Assembly: GCF_003731635.1 (NCBI RefSeq)
Contig: NZ_RCUA01000002.1
Span: 1-64,000 of the forward strand
Reading direction: 5' to 3'
From: Marisediminitalea oceani
GTDB taxonomy: Bacteria; Pseudomonadota; Gammaproteobacteria; Enterobacterales; Alteromonadaceae
Length of the DNA: 64,000 nucleotides
In this document: positions 26,302 through 36,649 of the stretch, piece after piece
How positions within the stretch are numbered: the first letter of the stretch is position 1
How the letters are laid out: each line of letters starts with the position of its first letter
Notes under the pieces: model-generated
The model's input: only the letters and a program-made list of their open reading frames with translations
Databases searched by the model: none
Told to the model about the DNA's origin: nothing
Translations under genes and position numbers: made by a program

Positions 26302-27390
26302 ATGGGAACCGCCAGACTAGCCACACCTGCTCTGCCCGGCTTTAAAATACTGCATGCGCCGGCTCCACAGCAAATCCCTGATTCCAGCGTGAGTTTTCTC
26401 CAGATGCTGGGCGGACCGGCGATTATCTTTATGCCCGGCAGAACCCGCCGAAAACGCGCCATCACAACCTTGTTACACGGTAACGAACCGTCTGGGTTTC
26501 AGGCTTTACATCGCCTGTTAAAAGAAGGCTTTAAGCCCTATGCCGACACTACCTTTATGGTGGTATCGGTCGATGCCGCGCTGCATGAACCCCTCTACAC
26601 CTACCGGGCTTTGCCGGATCACCGGGACATTAACCGTTGTTTCAAACCGCCTTATACCGATGCACCGGGTATGCTGGCCAAGCAGGTACTGGATTACCTG
26701 GTGGATTTAGCGCCTGAAGCCATTGTTGATGTACATAATACCTCCGGCAGCGGCCCGGCTTTCAGCGTCTCCACCCGGTTAGGCACCCAGTATACAGCGC
26801 TGGCGTCGCACTTTACCCGCTGGTTTATTCATACCGATATTGAGCTGGGCTCGCTGATGGAAGTGCCTTTTTGCTGTCCTATCGTTACCATCGAATCCGG
26901 TGGTGCCATGGATGAGCTGGCCACCTTAAATGCTTATAACGGCTTACGCTCCTATCTGACAGCTGAGGATGTCTTTGCCCCGCGTCAGGATATTGAGTTA
27001 CTGGAACAGCCCAAACGTCTGGAGATTCATCGCCACGCCACGCTGGCTTATGCAGAACGGCCCGTATTTGGCGCCAATGTCACCATCCGCCAGGATATCG
27101 AACAACGTAACTTTGGCATTACCCGCCCCGGTGAGGTATTAGGCTGGCTGGATCATGCCCGGCTGGAACATTTCAGGCTGGCCGGCCAGCAACCCCAGGA
27201 GTTCCTGAGCGACTATTTCTGCGCGGATAACAACGAGCTCACGGTCACCCGGCCGTTGAAGTTTTTTATGGTGACCACACGCAGTGACATCGCCAAATCG
27301 GACTGTTTACTGTATTTCGTGGATATTAATAACCAACTTACCACTTCTAAACGACAGCAGCACCTCAGTGAGGTGCCACTCAGCGATTAG
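26302..27390 (+). CDS. AstE/AspA-family M14 hydrolase paired with the GCS2 ligase
   Basis: A 362-aa zinc hydrolase-like protein. LLHGNEPSG supplies His59 and Glu62 and VDVHNTSG supplies His145; TIESGG around 199 is the likely base. It shares the fold with the 20617 gene but little sequence beyond motifs, and the first HGNEPSG is closer to true desuccinylases. The ATG follows GGGAG and starts two bases after the ligase stop, so the two are a translationally close pair. The stop overlaps the recD end (convergent) by eleven bases. The substrate is unknown. Confidence 0.8.
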   Translation: MGTARLATPALPGFKILHAPAPQQIPDSSVSFLQMLGGPAIIFMPGRTRRKRAITTLLHGNEPSGFQALHRLLKEGFKPYADTTFMVVSVDAALHEPLYTYRALPDHRDINRCFKPPYTDAPGMLAKQVLDYLVDLAPEAIVDVHNTSGSGPAFSVSTRLGTQYTALASHFTRWFIHTDIELGSLMEVPFCCPIVTIESGGAMDELATLNAYNGLRSYLTAEDVFAPRQDIELLEQPKRLEIHRHATLAYAERPVFGANVTIRQDIEQRNFGITRPGEVLGWLDHARLEHFRLAGQQPQEFLSDYFCADNNELTVTRPLKFFMVTTRSDIAKSDCLLYFVDINNQLTTSKRQQHLSEVPLSD

Positions 27391-29245
27391 CGCCAATAGC
27401 TTCGGCGAGTAATTGCGGTAAGCCTGTTTTGCGCTGCTGACGGCGGGCTACGACGTCCTGCAAAATCGCCTGGCTAGTGACCAGCACTGCTCCGGTTTTA
27501 GCCCGGGTCAGGCCGGTATACACCAGTTCACGACTGTACAGGCTTGCGGCCTGGCGTGAAGGCGCTTCCGGCACCAATAACAACAATCGGTCAAATTCGG
27601 AACCCTGGGATTTATGAATAGTCATCACATACACGGTTTCGTGCTGAGGCAGGCGCATAATAGGTATCGCCCGAAATGAACCGTCCTGGCCGGCAAACCA
27701 GGCTTTAAGTACGCCGCGCTCATCTGGCCAGATTAAACCAATGTCACCATTGTACAGGCGCTGGCCGTGATGGTTCTCGGTGATCATGACTGGCCGGCCT
27801 TTATAAAAGCCACGGCTATCGCCCGGCGACAGTAAACGTTCTATGCGCTGATTAAGCGCCAGTGCTCCCCAGTCTCCCTGCCTGAATGGCGTTAACCAGC
27901 GCCCGGCTTGTAAATGGTTCATGGCTTCAGGCAGTGAACCAGCCTGGCTGATTGCGCTAAACCAGTTTATCGCCAGTTGCTCGAAGTGGTTATCCAGCGC
28001 GCTAAAACTGCTGGTAGCCACACCATCAACACTATGCATCTGGCCGGCCTCAAGCACACTTAACTCATTCCAGATGCCATCAATCTGGCCGTTATTCATA
28101 GCACTGGCCACTTCTGCCAACTGACCGCTGAAGCGCTGGGCCCGGCGCAGGGCAAAGTGCATGGCCACCGGCCGGTTGTCGGTGCTCACAGATAATGGCG
28201 GTAAATGCGGACACAGGCGGGCAAACTGCCCGGCAGATGCTTGATCAACACTATCCGTTAATTCAGCGCCCAGCGCGGCAATAATATCGCCCAGCACATT
28301 CCCTGCCTCGACCGATGGTAATTGTTTTGGATCGCCCACCAGGATCACCCGGGTATGTGGTGCCAACGCCCGGAACAGACGGGTCATTAAGGCAAGGTCA
28401 ATCATTGAACTTTCATCCACAATGATCACATCCGCCGGCACCGGGTTGTGCTGGTTAAAGCGGCTTTGAATTCCCCAGCGTGGCATGCCGAGCAAGCGGT
28501 GCAAGGTCATAGCGGGCTGTTGCATGGCACTGCTGTACGCGGCCAGCGTTGGATGACCGGAAAATTGCGCCAGTGCCGCATCCACCGATTCGGTGAGCCG
28601 CTGGGCGGCTTTGCCGGTCGGCGCTGTGAGCACCACGTTTAATTTGCCTTGCCAGGCAACCTGCAGCGCCATCAGTAAGCGGGCCACGGTATAAGTTTTA
28701 CCGGTACCGGGGCCCCCTGATAACATTGCAAAGGAGCGGTTAATGCAAAGTGCAGTAGCGACCTGTTGCCAGTCCTGCTGCTCGCTTTGCTGCACCGGGA
28801 ACAAGCTTGGCCAGGCTTGTAATAACGCCTCCGTCTGCTCCTCTGTTAACGGAGCGGGATTGCTGCGCTCAGCAATACTGGCAACCAGTTGCTGCTCGAA
28901 TTGCCAGTAACGGGCGGTGTACAGACGCCCGTTATACCAATGCAACCGACCAGCCATGCCTGGGTGTTTAACCATTGATTCGGCACGGAAAAGCAACTCA
29001 TCCTGCTGAGCAAATATAAATCCGCTGTCGGGTTCATCGCTATGGGCAAAAGAGTGTTCACCGGCCAGTTCGCTCACGATAAGGCAACTGTTGCCCATCC
29101 GCTGGGCCCGACTCAGCGCCAGCAATAAACAAAAGTCGGTCTCATTGCTGCTTTCCACCAGCCCGGTAAGCTCCCGGGCAAAGAAATAATCAATCGCTTC
29201 AATATCCGCCAGGCGCGCGGCACATAGGGAATAGCTGGCAAACAT
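27380..29245 (-). CDS. recD: exodeoxyribonuclease V alpha subunit
   Basis: A 621-aa 5'-3' helicase subunit of RecBCD. Walker A GGPGTGKTYT, Walker B VIIVDESSMID, motif III LVGDPKQLPSVEAG and C-terminal MTIHKSQGSEFD are all seen, with normal RecD length. The ATG at 29245 shares its A with the recB TGA and has GGAGG seven bases upstream; a GTG one codon earlier is less likely. It is the last gene of the recC-recB-recD operon and the 3' end overlaps the convergent M14 gene. Confidence 0.95.
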   Translation of the reverse strand: MFASYSLCAARLADIEAIDYFFARELTGLVESSNETDFCLLLALSRAQRMGNSCLIVSELAGEHSFAHSDEPDSGFIFAQQDELLFRAESMVKHPGMAGRLHWYNGRLYTARYWQFEQQLVASIAERSNPAPLTEEQTEALLQAWPSLFPVQQSEQQDWQQVATALCINRSFAMLSGGPGTGKTYTVARLLMALQVAWQGKLNVVLTAPTGKAAQRLTESVDAALAQFSGHPTLAAYSSAMQQPAMTLHRLLGMPRWGIQSRFNQHNPVPADVIIVDESSMIDLALMTRLFRALAPHTRVILVGDPKQLPSVEAGNVLGDIIAALGAELTDSVDQASAGQFARLCPHLPPLSVSTDNRPVAMHFALRRAQRFSGQLAEVASAMNNGQIDGIWNELSVLEAGQMHSVDGVATSSFSALDNHFEQLAINWFSAISQAGSLPEAMNHLQAGRWLTPFRQGDWGALALNQRIERLLSPGDSRGFYKGRPVMITENHHGQRLYNGDIGLIWPDERGVLKAWFAGQDGSFRAIPIMRLPQHETVYVMTIHKSQGSEFDRLLLLVPEAPSRQAASLYSRELVYTGLTRAKTGAVLVTSQAILQDVVARRQQRKTGLPQLLAEAIGANR

Positions 29246-32200
29246 CACAGTGCCTCCTGCATAACTTTACCGGTTAGCGCCCGTTCCATCTCAGCAATCA
29301 AATCTGCCGATAGAGGATGGAAAAACACGCCGCTTCCAGGCGGAAAATCGCCAGACATGCCGCGCAGGTAAAAATAGGCTACACCACCAAAGTGGATATC
29401 CGGATCATAATCTTCGATGCGCTGCGCTAAAAAGCGGTGCAAGGCTACACTGTAAATCAGATATTGCAGGTCATAGTAATGCTGCTGGTTATTCTGATTC
29501 AGTTTATGTGGCTGATAGTCTTCGGGGCTGTCGCCGAGCATGGTGGATTTATAGTCGGCCACAAAATAGCGGCCGTCGACGCAAAAAATCAAGTCGATAA
29601 AACCATGCATCATGCCCTCCAGCCTGACGCCATCGAGTACGGCAGGTAAGGCAACACCACCCTGTGATTGGCGGTGTTGCTGCAAAATCCGCCCCACGGC
29701 GCGGCGATCAGCCTGGTGCAGAGGGAAATAAAACTCCGCCTCACGCAGTGTATCGGCCATGGCCAAATCGGCCAGTTTCACCGGTCCCGCTCCGGCTAAT
29801 TCCAAGGGAGTGGTAAGCACTTCATCGAGCCAGCTAAACAGAGCGTCATGGTCTGCTTCATCAATGCCATAACGGCGGGCAACCGCCGCCCCGGTTTCCG
29901 CCCAGTCCGGCGCGCTGAAGTCTGTCACCTCCAGAATGTCGTGTAACAAGTTACCACTTTGGGCGCCTGCTTTAAGCTGAAAACGAAGCTCTTCACTTTT
30001 TGCGGTCACCGGCAACGTATTGTTGTCTGTCGCTACGGCTTCTGCCTCACGATGGCGAAAGGTGGTGTGCACCGCCTGCCGGGTGATTGCCGAGAACGAG
30101 TACAATCGCCAGTTATCCTCAAGCGCTCGTTCAAAGGTTGCGCACCTGAGCTTAACCGAATCAATTTGCGTCGCCGGCAAGCTCTCTTCCGCCACTTCAC
30201 TTATCAATGCAGTATGACCGTTGCCTTCCTGTATCAGCGCTTCTATAGCACAACGCCAGCCATCAAAATCCGCGCGGCGCATAATTTGTCCTAACGCCGA
30301 CTGGTCACTGAGTTTATCTTCCCCTACGCCCAGATAACAGCGGTGGGAAGCCCGGGTGATAGCTACGTACAATAACCGCATGGATTCGGCTTCGCCCTCA
30401 CGGCGCACCCGTGCCAACACATCCGGGGCCGCGCCAAGGGCCATTTGCTGGCTGGCGCTGTGCGGATCGTAATAGCGCAACACCTCTGACTGACTGTTAC
30501 CAAACTTCACCGGATCACGGTACTCACTGGCAAAAGGCACAAACACAATGGGGTATTCAAGGCCCTTTGAGCCGTGCTGGGTAACAATCTGAATTAGCCT
30601 TGCATCACTTTCGAGGCGTTGAATGTGTTCCTGTGCCTGCTCTGGCTGACGCACCTGACGGTGTAACCAGTTGAGTAGATGGCCGGGCTGATTATAAGTT
30701 CTGGCGGTCTCCTCGAGCACCTCGGCCAGATGCTGATAATTGGTCAGGCTACGCTCGGCCTCCTGTTGGTGCGGAAGATAACTGTTTTGCAACATCGCCA
30801 GCAGCAACGCCATAACACCGCGCCGGGCCCAGATCTCACGCCACTGGGCAATCTGTAGTAATAGTGCATCCCAGTCGCTGGCGTATTCGTCAGTGAGCAG
30901 CGTCTGGATCTGCTGGCGGTTAAGGCCCAGCAACGGGCTGGCGATAATGCCGTTGACCAGGCGCAAATCATGGGCATGCCAGATAGCATTCAACACCATT
31001 AGCGTATCGGCAGCTTCGGCACTGGCAAACAAGCTGTTACGGTTAGACAGATACACTGAGGGTAAGCCCACCGTCTTTAAAGCGTTCTGAACTATTGTGG
31101 CTTCTTTGCCAGTTTGTACCAGAATCGCGATGTCAGCAGGCTGTACATTACGCTCCCCGAGCTGGGCCTGAGCCAGCAAACGCATGATTTCCCGGGTGAG
31201 TAACTCAGCGAGGCGCTGGCGGGTAGCCCCTTTACTGTTACTGGCATCTTCGTCGGGCTCGTCGGCAATAAATGTCAGCGCACTTCGGTCTGTTGCAGCA
31301 TCCTTAAGCGGCGTCTTAGCAGCTTTAGCGCCGCTGCTGGCATTAACCGGCTCATAAGTGATACCAAAATTAAACAGGTCACGGCGCGACTGACTCATGG
31401 CTGCGCCCCAGAACAACCGGTTGTAGGCATCCACCATGGGCTTTACCGACCGCCAGTTGGTATCCATTATCCAGCGATACTCCGCCTGCTCTGCGGCCTG
31501 TAAATAGGTAAAGATATCACCGCCACGAAAACCATATATGGCCTGTTTGGGGTCGCCTATCATTAACAGGGTGGTAGACACCTGAGACTCGCCATCCTGC
31601 CCGGGATAAACGTTGGCCAGAATGTGATACTGATCGGCATCGGTATCCTGAAATTCATCCACCAGCGCCACCGGATAGCGCTGGCGCAGTTGCACACACA
31701 ACGGCGAATCCGGGGCGTCTATTTGTGCGGCCAGCAAGCGAATGAGATCGTTAAAATCCACTGTACTTAAACGCTGCTTTTGTTTGCTGACATAATCCCG
31801 CACAAACGCCACTGCCTCACAAACCACCGCATATACCGGCGCTTTATCCAGCAGCGCCTGACGCGATTTAGCCAGTTTATCAACGGCTTTGGTCAACTCT
31901 GTACGCAAGGTTTTAGCCGGTTCAACCAGGGCTTTCGCCTCGGCAATGCCCTCGCGCTTGGCGCGATAGCGATTGCCATTGATAAACTTACCTAACTCTT
32001 CGGGGATATCCGTTAACGGGCCGTTTTGCAGCCAGTCGAGTATCACCTGCCATTCTCTGGCGCGCTCTTCATCGTTATTAATGACGGCGGTTAAAAACAA
32101 CGATTCGTTATCCACCAATGCGGTATACAACGCTCTTGCCTGGGGCTGGTATTGCTCGGCCAGATTGTTTAGCGCCGCATCGAACTGTTCATTGATTTGT

Positions 32201-32817
32201 TGCTCTGAGGCTATGTACGGCGGGTTAGCAAACTCCATTAATGGCAGAAAATCACTCAACAGCTGTTCGGGAGTATGCCAGCCATGACTGGCCAGCTGTG
32301 CAAAGGCTTCCTCATCGCGACTAACTTTACGGATAAAGTCTTCACAGCCCTGCAAATACATCGCCCGGGTATCGGTTGCCAGCGCCAGTTCCAGCGGCGC
32401 TGCCGAGGTAAACGCCATATCGGATAACACGTTGTTGCAGAAGCTATGGATAGTAAACACGGCCGCATCATCCAGCTCCAACAGGGCCGCCTGCAGTAGG
32501 GCTAACGCCTCCTCAGCAGCAACTCGCTGATAAAGCTCGTCGAGTACCGGGTCTGAGTCGAAAGGCTTATCAAGGGTGCGCGCCTGCCAGTATGCCAGGG
32601 CGTCCCGCAGCGTGGCAGCAATACGACCGCGAATTTCCTCGGTGGCCGCTTTGGTGAAGGTCATTACCAGTATTTGTTGCACGGTGAGGCGTTGCTCAAG
32701 CAGGCAACGTAAGTGAATCCGCGTAATATTAAAGGTTTTACCGGTACCGGCGGAGGCCTCAATCAGGTGACGTCCGCGCAGGGGCAGATTAATGACATCC
32801 AGATGTTGTGCGGTCAT
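29245..32817 (-). CDS. recB: exodeoxyribonuclease V beta subunit
   Basis: A 1190-aa 3'-5' helicase/nuclease subunit of RecBCD. The N-terminal SF1 helicase has IEASAGTGKTFNI, VDEFQDTDADQY, GDPKQAIYGFRGGD, TQHGSKGLEYPIVFVPF and YVAITRA. The C-terminal nuclease has GNLLHDILE, GFIDLIF and VADYKST. The ATG overlaps the recC stop (ATGA). Together with RecC and RecD it processes double-strand ends and loads RecA at Chi. Confidence 0.96.
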   Translation of the reverse strand: MTAQHLDVINLPLRGRHLIEASAGTGKTFNITRIHLRCLLEQRLTVQQILVMTFTKAATEEIRGRIAATLRDALAYWQARTLDKPFDSDPVLDELYQRVAAEEALALLQAALLELDDAAVFTIHSFCNNVLSDMAFTSAAPLELALATDTRAMYLQGCEDFIRKVSRDEEAFAQLASHGWHTPEQLLSDFLPLMEFANPPYIASEQQINEQFDAALNNLAEQYQPQARALYTALVDNESLFLTAVINNDEERAREWQVILDWLQNGPLTDIPEELGKFINGNRYRAKREGIAEAKALVEPAKTLRTELTKAVDKLAKSRQALLDKAPVYAVVCEAVAFVRDYVSKQKQRLSTVDFNDLIRLLAAQIDAPDSPLCVQLRQRYPVALVDEFQDTDADQYHILANVYPGQDGESQVSTTLLMIGDPKQAIYGFRGGDIFTYLQAAEQAEYRWIMDTNWRSVKPMVDAYNRLFWGAAMSQSRRDLFNFGITYEPVNASSGAKAAKTPLKDAATDRSALTFIADEPDEDASNSKGATRQRLAELLTREIMRLLAQAQLGERNVQPADIAILVQTGKEATIVQNALKTVGLPSVYLSNRNSLFASAEAADTLMVLNAIWHAHDLRLVNGIIASPLLGLNRQQIQTLLTDEYASDWDALLLQIAQWREIWARRGVMALLLAMLQNSYLPHQQEAERSLTNYQHLAEVLEETARTYNQPGHLLNWLHRQVRQPEQAQEHIQRLESDARLIQIVTQHGSKGLEYPIVFVPFASEYRDPVKFGNSQSEVLRYYDPHSASQQMALGAAPDVLARVRREGEAESMRLLYVAITRASHRCYLGVGEDKLSDQSALGQIMRRADFDGWRCAIEALIQEGNGHTALISEVAEESLPATQIDSVKLRCATFERALEDNWRLYSFSAITRQAVHTTFRHREAEAVATDNNTLPVTAKSEELRFQLKAGAQSGNLLHDILEVTDFSAPDWAETGAAVARRYGIDEADHDALFSWLDEVLTTPLELAGAGPVKLADLAMADTLREAEFYFPLHQADRRAVGRILQQHRQSQGGVALPAVLDGVRLEGMMHGFIDLIFCVDGRYFVADYKSTMLGDSPEDYQPHKLNQNNQQHYYDLQYLIYSVALHRFLAQRIEDYDPDIHFGGVAYFYLRGMSGDFPPGSGVFFHPLSADLIAEMERALTGKVMQEAL

Positions 32818-35800
32818 TTTCTTCCCCTTTTGAAGTTGCTCAGAAAAGCGCAGTAAAGATCGGCCAGTTGCTCAAGAGGCAGTTGCGAAGCGGGCGGAAT
32901 GTAGTTGTAAAACCAGTTAAAGTATCCGTTACTGCCCAGCTTGCTGTAGGGGTTATTGCTGTCGGTGATATCATCCCAGCGTTTAGCAATTTCTTTACTC
33001 TCATGCCAGTCATCACTGTCGGTGTTCATGCCGGCATACTTATAAAACGCTTCGGCCACCGCCAGATAAAGTAAGCTTGGCCCTGCTTCTATTTGTTTAA
33101 TCGTCTCAATAAACCTGTGCAACTGCGCTGTGGCCTCATCGGCCGTTAGGGGTTGATAGGTTTCTGATTTCAGTGCCAGTGGCTGTTTTTTCCAGTCGAT
33201 ATAATGCAGGGTCAGCGGTAGCGATATGCCCTGACTATTGGCAATCAGCATGGTCAGCCAGGCCGTTAAGCTGCGCCTTAGCTGGTGCTGCCCGACATGA
33301 TAAGCCACCAGGGTCTCGTCCTGCTGATAACAGGTAGCATACAACTGCCAGTCACTTAAACTCACCCGACACGCTAACAGGTGATCATCTCCACCGGGCA
33401 CTGCCTGATTAAGCAGCGTTGCGGCCTCCTGCCAGCTGGCCAGTTCAGCGCGGGTAATGGGGGTATCAGGCAGTTCACCGCTTAACAAAAACTCTGCAGT
33501 GAGCTGGTCGGCACTGGTATTTGCCGGGTTATTAACCAGTTCATCCACATACTGATAACGGCTAAGCTTATTGGTTTCAAAAGGCTCACTGTCTTCTAAC
33601 AGGCGGTTATCGAGTTCCAGTCTGAGGCCCAGTTGCCGGGCCAGCCAGGCCAGTGGATCATCAAAGCAGCGTGCTATGTCGGTAGCGCTGAGTTGGCGGG
33701 TCTGATGGCTGGTTGCCGACACCTCAATAACACTTTCGGTTTCCTCATTCTGCAGCCCGGCAATGGACTGTGCCAGCCGGTACCAGCCCTGACTGTATGC
33801 CGGCCAAGGGCTATTAAACACCGCCGGACTAAACGGGTGCAATGGCAGTTGTCTCACCGCCTCTGGTTGCCAGCCGTAAGCCTGGCCGAGGAAGTCCATT
33901 AACTCCTGTAGCACCAGACTGGGCTGGCGCTCAGCATTATTTAACGCACTGCGCCCCTGAAAACTCAGATAAAGGGCCTGACGGGCCGATATTAATGCTT
34001 CCAAAAACAAATAGCGGTCTTCCTGACGGCGGGACCGATCGCCGAGGCGCCCCGGGTGACGAGCCATCATATTGATGCTACCCGGCGGGTTACTGCGCGG
34101 GAAATCCCCGTCGTTGAGGCCCAGAATGCCAATCACGCTAAAGGGAATGCTCCGCATAGGCAGCATAGAGCAAAAGGTGACCTGCCCGGTCATAAAATGG
34201 TTACCGGCATCCGGTGTGGCAAAGCGCTTGGTCAGCACATCGCGCACTTCGGCCAGGCTTAGCTCCCCGGTAAAACCGGCTTGCTGGCACTGTAAGGCTA
34301 AATCAGCAATGGTTTTACCAATGCTCTCCCAGCTGTCGATATCGTCATTACCCGGAATAAAACAGTCTTCCCGCAAGGTATTTAAATACAGCTGCCAGTC
34401 ATCGGCAGTTCGCGGGCGGGCAAGCTCCCGATTATGAACTTGCAGTTGCTCTACAATCAGCATCAGTCTGCCCAGCTCAACACTCTCCTGCCCTTCTACG
34501 TCTGGCACCGTTACGCAGTTATCCAGCAATAGCGTGGCATCTTCGCTAATCATTCCCAGCAGTAAACGTTGCAAGCCCCAGTGCCAGCTGTACATGTCAC
34601 TGTCGACGGCAGATTCCGTTACCTGTGCTTTATGACGGCCATCCAGTCCCCAGTGGATATTCGCCCGCTCCAGCCAGTACTCGATCACCGTGAGACTTTC
34701 TTCACTGAGGCTGAATTTTCGTTGTAACGGCGGCAGACTCAGGTATTCAAGAATTTGCGTAACACTGAAACGGCTGTCGGGTAAGGATAATAGCGACAAA
34801 AATGCCGCCACCAGCGGATCGGCATCCAGTGGCGAACGGTCAGCAATGGTACAGGGCAGTCGCGGCGAGGCATCATCGTCACTGTTTAACGTACCGACTC
34901 TGGCAAACACCGCTTCAATAGCCGGGGCGTATTCTTCAATAGCCGGGCACATGACCAGAATATCCCGCGGTTGCAGCGCCGGATCCTCAGATAACCGGTG
35001 CAGTAAATAATCGTGCAGAGACTGCACCTCTCGCAGCGTACTGTGAGCAGAATTGATCAGGATGCTGTCATCACCGGCTGTCCAGCGAAAGTCGGTGCTG
35101 CCGTTGCTCGCTTCAAGAATGTCATGTTGTACCTGACTCAACATCGACGTCTGCGCTGACTGTTCTTCCGGCGCCGGCAAATCGAAGGCGCTGATCTCAT
35201 AGCTTTGCAGCTCGGTAAGCTGATTAAACAGGTCCCGGCCTTGTCGTCCCAGGTTTGCCAACAACGGGTTTTCCTGCGCCTGTTCGAGCCAGGCCGTAAT
35301 CCCCTGTTCACGAAGCATTCGGGCCTGCTCACCACGGCTAGCGAGATTGCCCCAGTAATTCACACAGGGGTTTAAATGAAACAGGTGTACATCCACCCAT
35401 TGCGCCAGCGCATCCAAAAACGCCACGAACTGCGGCGCCATGGTATTAATGGCAAACAAAATAATCCGTTTCGGTAAGGCTTTAATCACCGCCTCGGATG
35501 GCTGTTGCAGGGCGTTGACCATTTGCTCGTGCAGACGCGCCGGATGCGCAGGCGTATCACTCACCAGCAGTCGCCAGATATGCGCCTGCCAGACTTCATC
35601 AGCATCTTCTACCACGACCTGCTGATGTTGCTCCCAGGCCAGCAGCCAGTCAGGCCGGTATAACAGGTATTGCTCGAGTAAATCGGCCAGCGCCACGGCT
35701 AATTGCAGGGTTTGTAAATGGCCGCTGCCATTGGCCTGACTTTTATCCAGAAACCGTAACACTCGCGACATCGCCGGGTGAGTCAGTTGTTCAGGCTGGG

Positions 35801-36101
35801 TTAGCAAGTCGTAAATCCGCCAGCGCAAAGTTTCCCGGCGAAACGGTGATTCCCTTGGAACCGCCTCGGGCCCGAGTACCGCTCTGGCGGTATCCCACAT
35901 AAAGCGGACCGGTAGCGGGTAGTCAATATTCATGGCGATACCACGACTGGCAGCCAGTTCCATACTTAGCCAGTGTTGCATACCGGGGCTTTCTACCAGG
36001 ATCACGTCCGGACTCAGACCTGCTGCGGGTTGACGGTCGAGTAAAGTGGCCAGCAAAAAGCTTAAATGTTCGAGTTTATTTGACGGATAAAGAGTGAGCA
36101 A
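32814..36101 (-). CDS. recC: exodeoxyribonuclease V gamma subunit
   Basis: A 1095-aa Chi-scanning subunit of RecBCD. The start is inferred to be the TTG at 36101, giving (M)LTLYPSNKLEHL, which aligns with the E. coli RecC start MLRVYHSNRLDVL. AGGA lies about ten bases upstream. The frame continues up to 36218 without an in-frame stop, but the extra 39 residues are not RecC-like. Typical segments are VESPGMQHWLSMELA, NIDYPLPVRFMWD, LRALRS-type helicase remnants, GILGLNDGDFPR and RSRRQEDRYLFLEAL. It is the first gene of the operon and overlaps recB by four bases. Confidence 0.93.
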   Translation of the reverse strand: MLTLYPSNKLEHLSFLLATLLDRQPAAGLSPDVILVESPGMQHWLSMELAASRGIAMNIDYPLPVRFMWDTARAVLGPEAVPRESPFRRETLRWRIYDLLTQPEQLTHPAMSRVLRFLDKSQANGSGHLQTLQLAVALADLLEQYLLYRPDWLLAWEQHQQVVVEDADEVWQAHIWRLLVSDTPAHPARLHEQMVNALQQPSEAVIKALPKRIILFAINTMAPQFVAFLDALAQWVDVHLFHLNPCVNYWGNLASRGEQARMLREQGITAWLEQAQENPLLANLGRQGRDLFNQLTELQSYEISAFDLPAPEEQSAQTSMLSQVQHDILEASNGSTDFRWTAGDDSILINSAHSTLREVQSLHDYLLHRLSEDPALQPRDILVMCPAIEEYAPAIEAVFARVGTLNSDDDASPRLPCTIADRSPLDADPLVAAFLSLLSLPDSRFSVTQILEYLSLPPLQRKFSLSEESLTVIEYWLERANIHWGLDGRHKAQVTESAVDSDMYSWHWGLQRLLLGMISEDATLLLDNCVTVPDVEGQESVELGRLMLIVEQLQVHNRELARPRTADDWQLYLNTLREDCFIPGNDDIDSWESIGKTIADLALQCQQAGFTGELSLAEVRDVLTKRFATPDAGNHFMTGQVTFCSMLPMRSIPFSVIGILGLNDGDFPRSNPPGSINMMARHPGRLGDRSRRQEDRYLFLEALISARQALYLSFQGRSALNNAERQPSLVLQELMDFLGQAYGWQPEAVRQLPLHPFSPAVFNSPWPAYSQGWYRLAQSIAGLQNEETESVIEVSATSHQTRQLSATDIARCFDDPLAWLARQLGLRLELDNRLLEDSEPFETNKLSRYQYVDELVNNPANTSADQLTAEFLLSGELPDTPITRAELASWQEAATLLNQAVPGGDDHLLACRVSLSDWQLYATCYQQDETLVAYHVGQHQLRRSLTAWLTMLIANSQGISLPLTLHYIDWKKQPLALKSETYQPLTADEATAQLHRFIETIKQIEAGPSLLYLAVAEAFYKYAGMNTDSDDWHESKEIAKRWDDITDSNNPYSKLGSNGYFNWFYNYIPPASQLPLEQLADLYCAFLSNFKRGRK

Positions 36102-36231
36102 AGCGTCGGTGTTCCTGTTACCGAATGAACGCCTAGTATGCACCTTAAGGATGAATTTAGAAATATGCGGGAAAATTAACTGGCCAAAATATGCGCAGTG
36201 AGCTATATTAACGCGCAACAGAATTTGGACA

Positions 36232-36392
36232 TAAAAAAACCCATACAGACCTCAGGACACGAAAAATCTGTATGGGGAAGGTTACGGGCCATATTCTGAC
36301 AACTTTGAGCCGGCGTTGCCTGGCACCGGCCAAAGTTAGCGCCAGAATCCAGCGCAGTTAACAACCTTGGCATTGCAGAATAAATGCCAACA
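36232..36392 (-). ncRNA. candidate structured small RNA or leader upstream of recC
   Basis: Read on the minus strand, this non-coding stretch holds three strong stem-loops in a row. The first is TTGGCATT/AATGCCAA (36367-36390, perfect 8 bp). The second is a nested stem of ATTCTG/CAGAAT, AACTTTG/CAAAGTT and GCCGG/CCGGC (36293-36348). The third is a 10-bp stem (36240-36249 with 36267-36276) followed directly by seven Ts, a terminator shape. AAGGTT (36278-36283) can also pair with AACCTT (36363-36368), closing the middle. The recC start lies 130 bases further on, so it could be a separate small RNA or an attenuated leader. I know no matching family. The upstream AT-rich 36393-36480 could hold the promoter. 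Confidence 0.5.
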
Positions 36393-36649
36393 TTTAAAAT
36401 ATTAAAAATCAACAACTTACAAAAATAGCGCAAATCGTATAAATTCTAATGCTTCCTCATATTGGTGCACGCGCTCATTAAAAGTGCATCTGCATTGCAC
36501 CTCTGCTTCCCAAATTAATGATTTTGCCTACACCAGCGTTCATCCCGCTATTCCACCGTGGTAAACTAGCCGCCCATGAATCAGGACTGCAAGCCATGCC
36601 TCCCGCTGCGCATTGCCGCTCCGTCAGCAACCCCAAAATTAGGTAATTT

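Noticed and set aside
36203-36433. 76-codon minus-strand frame upstream of recC
   Set aside because: It runs through three perfect hairpins and a terminator; composition is not protein-like. Treated as a candidate RNA instead.
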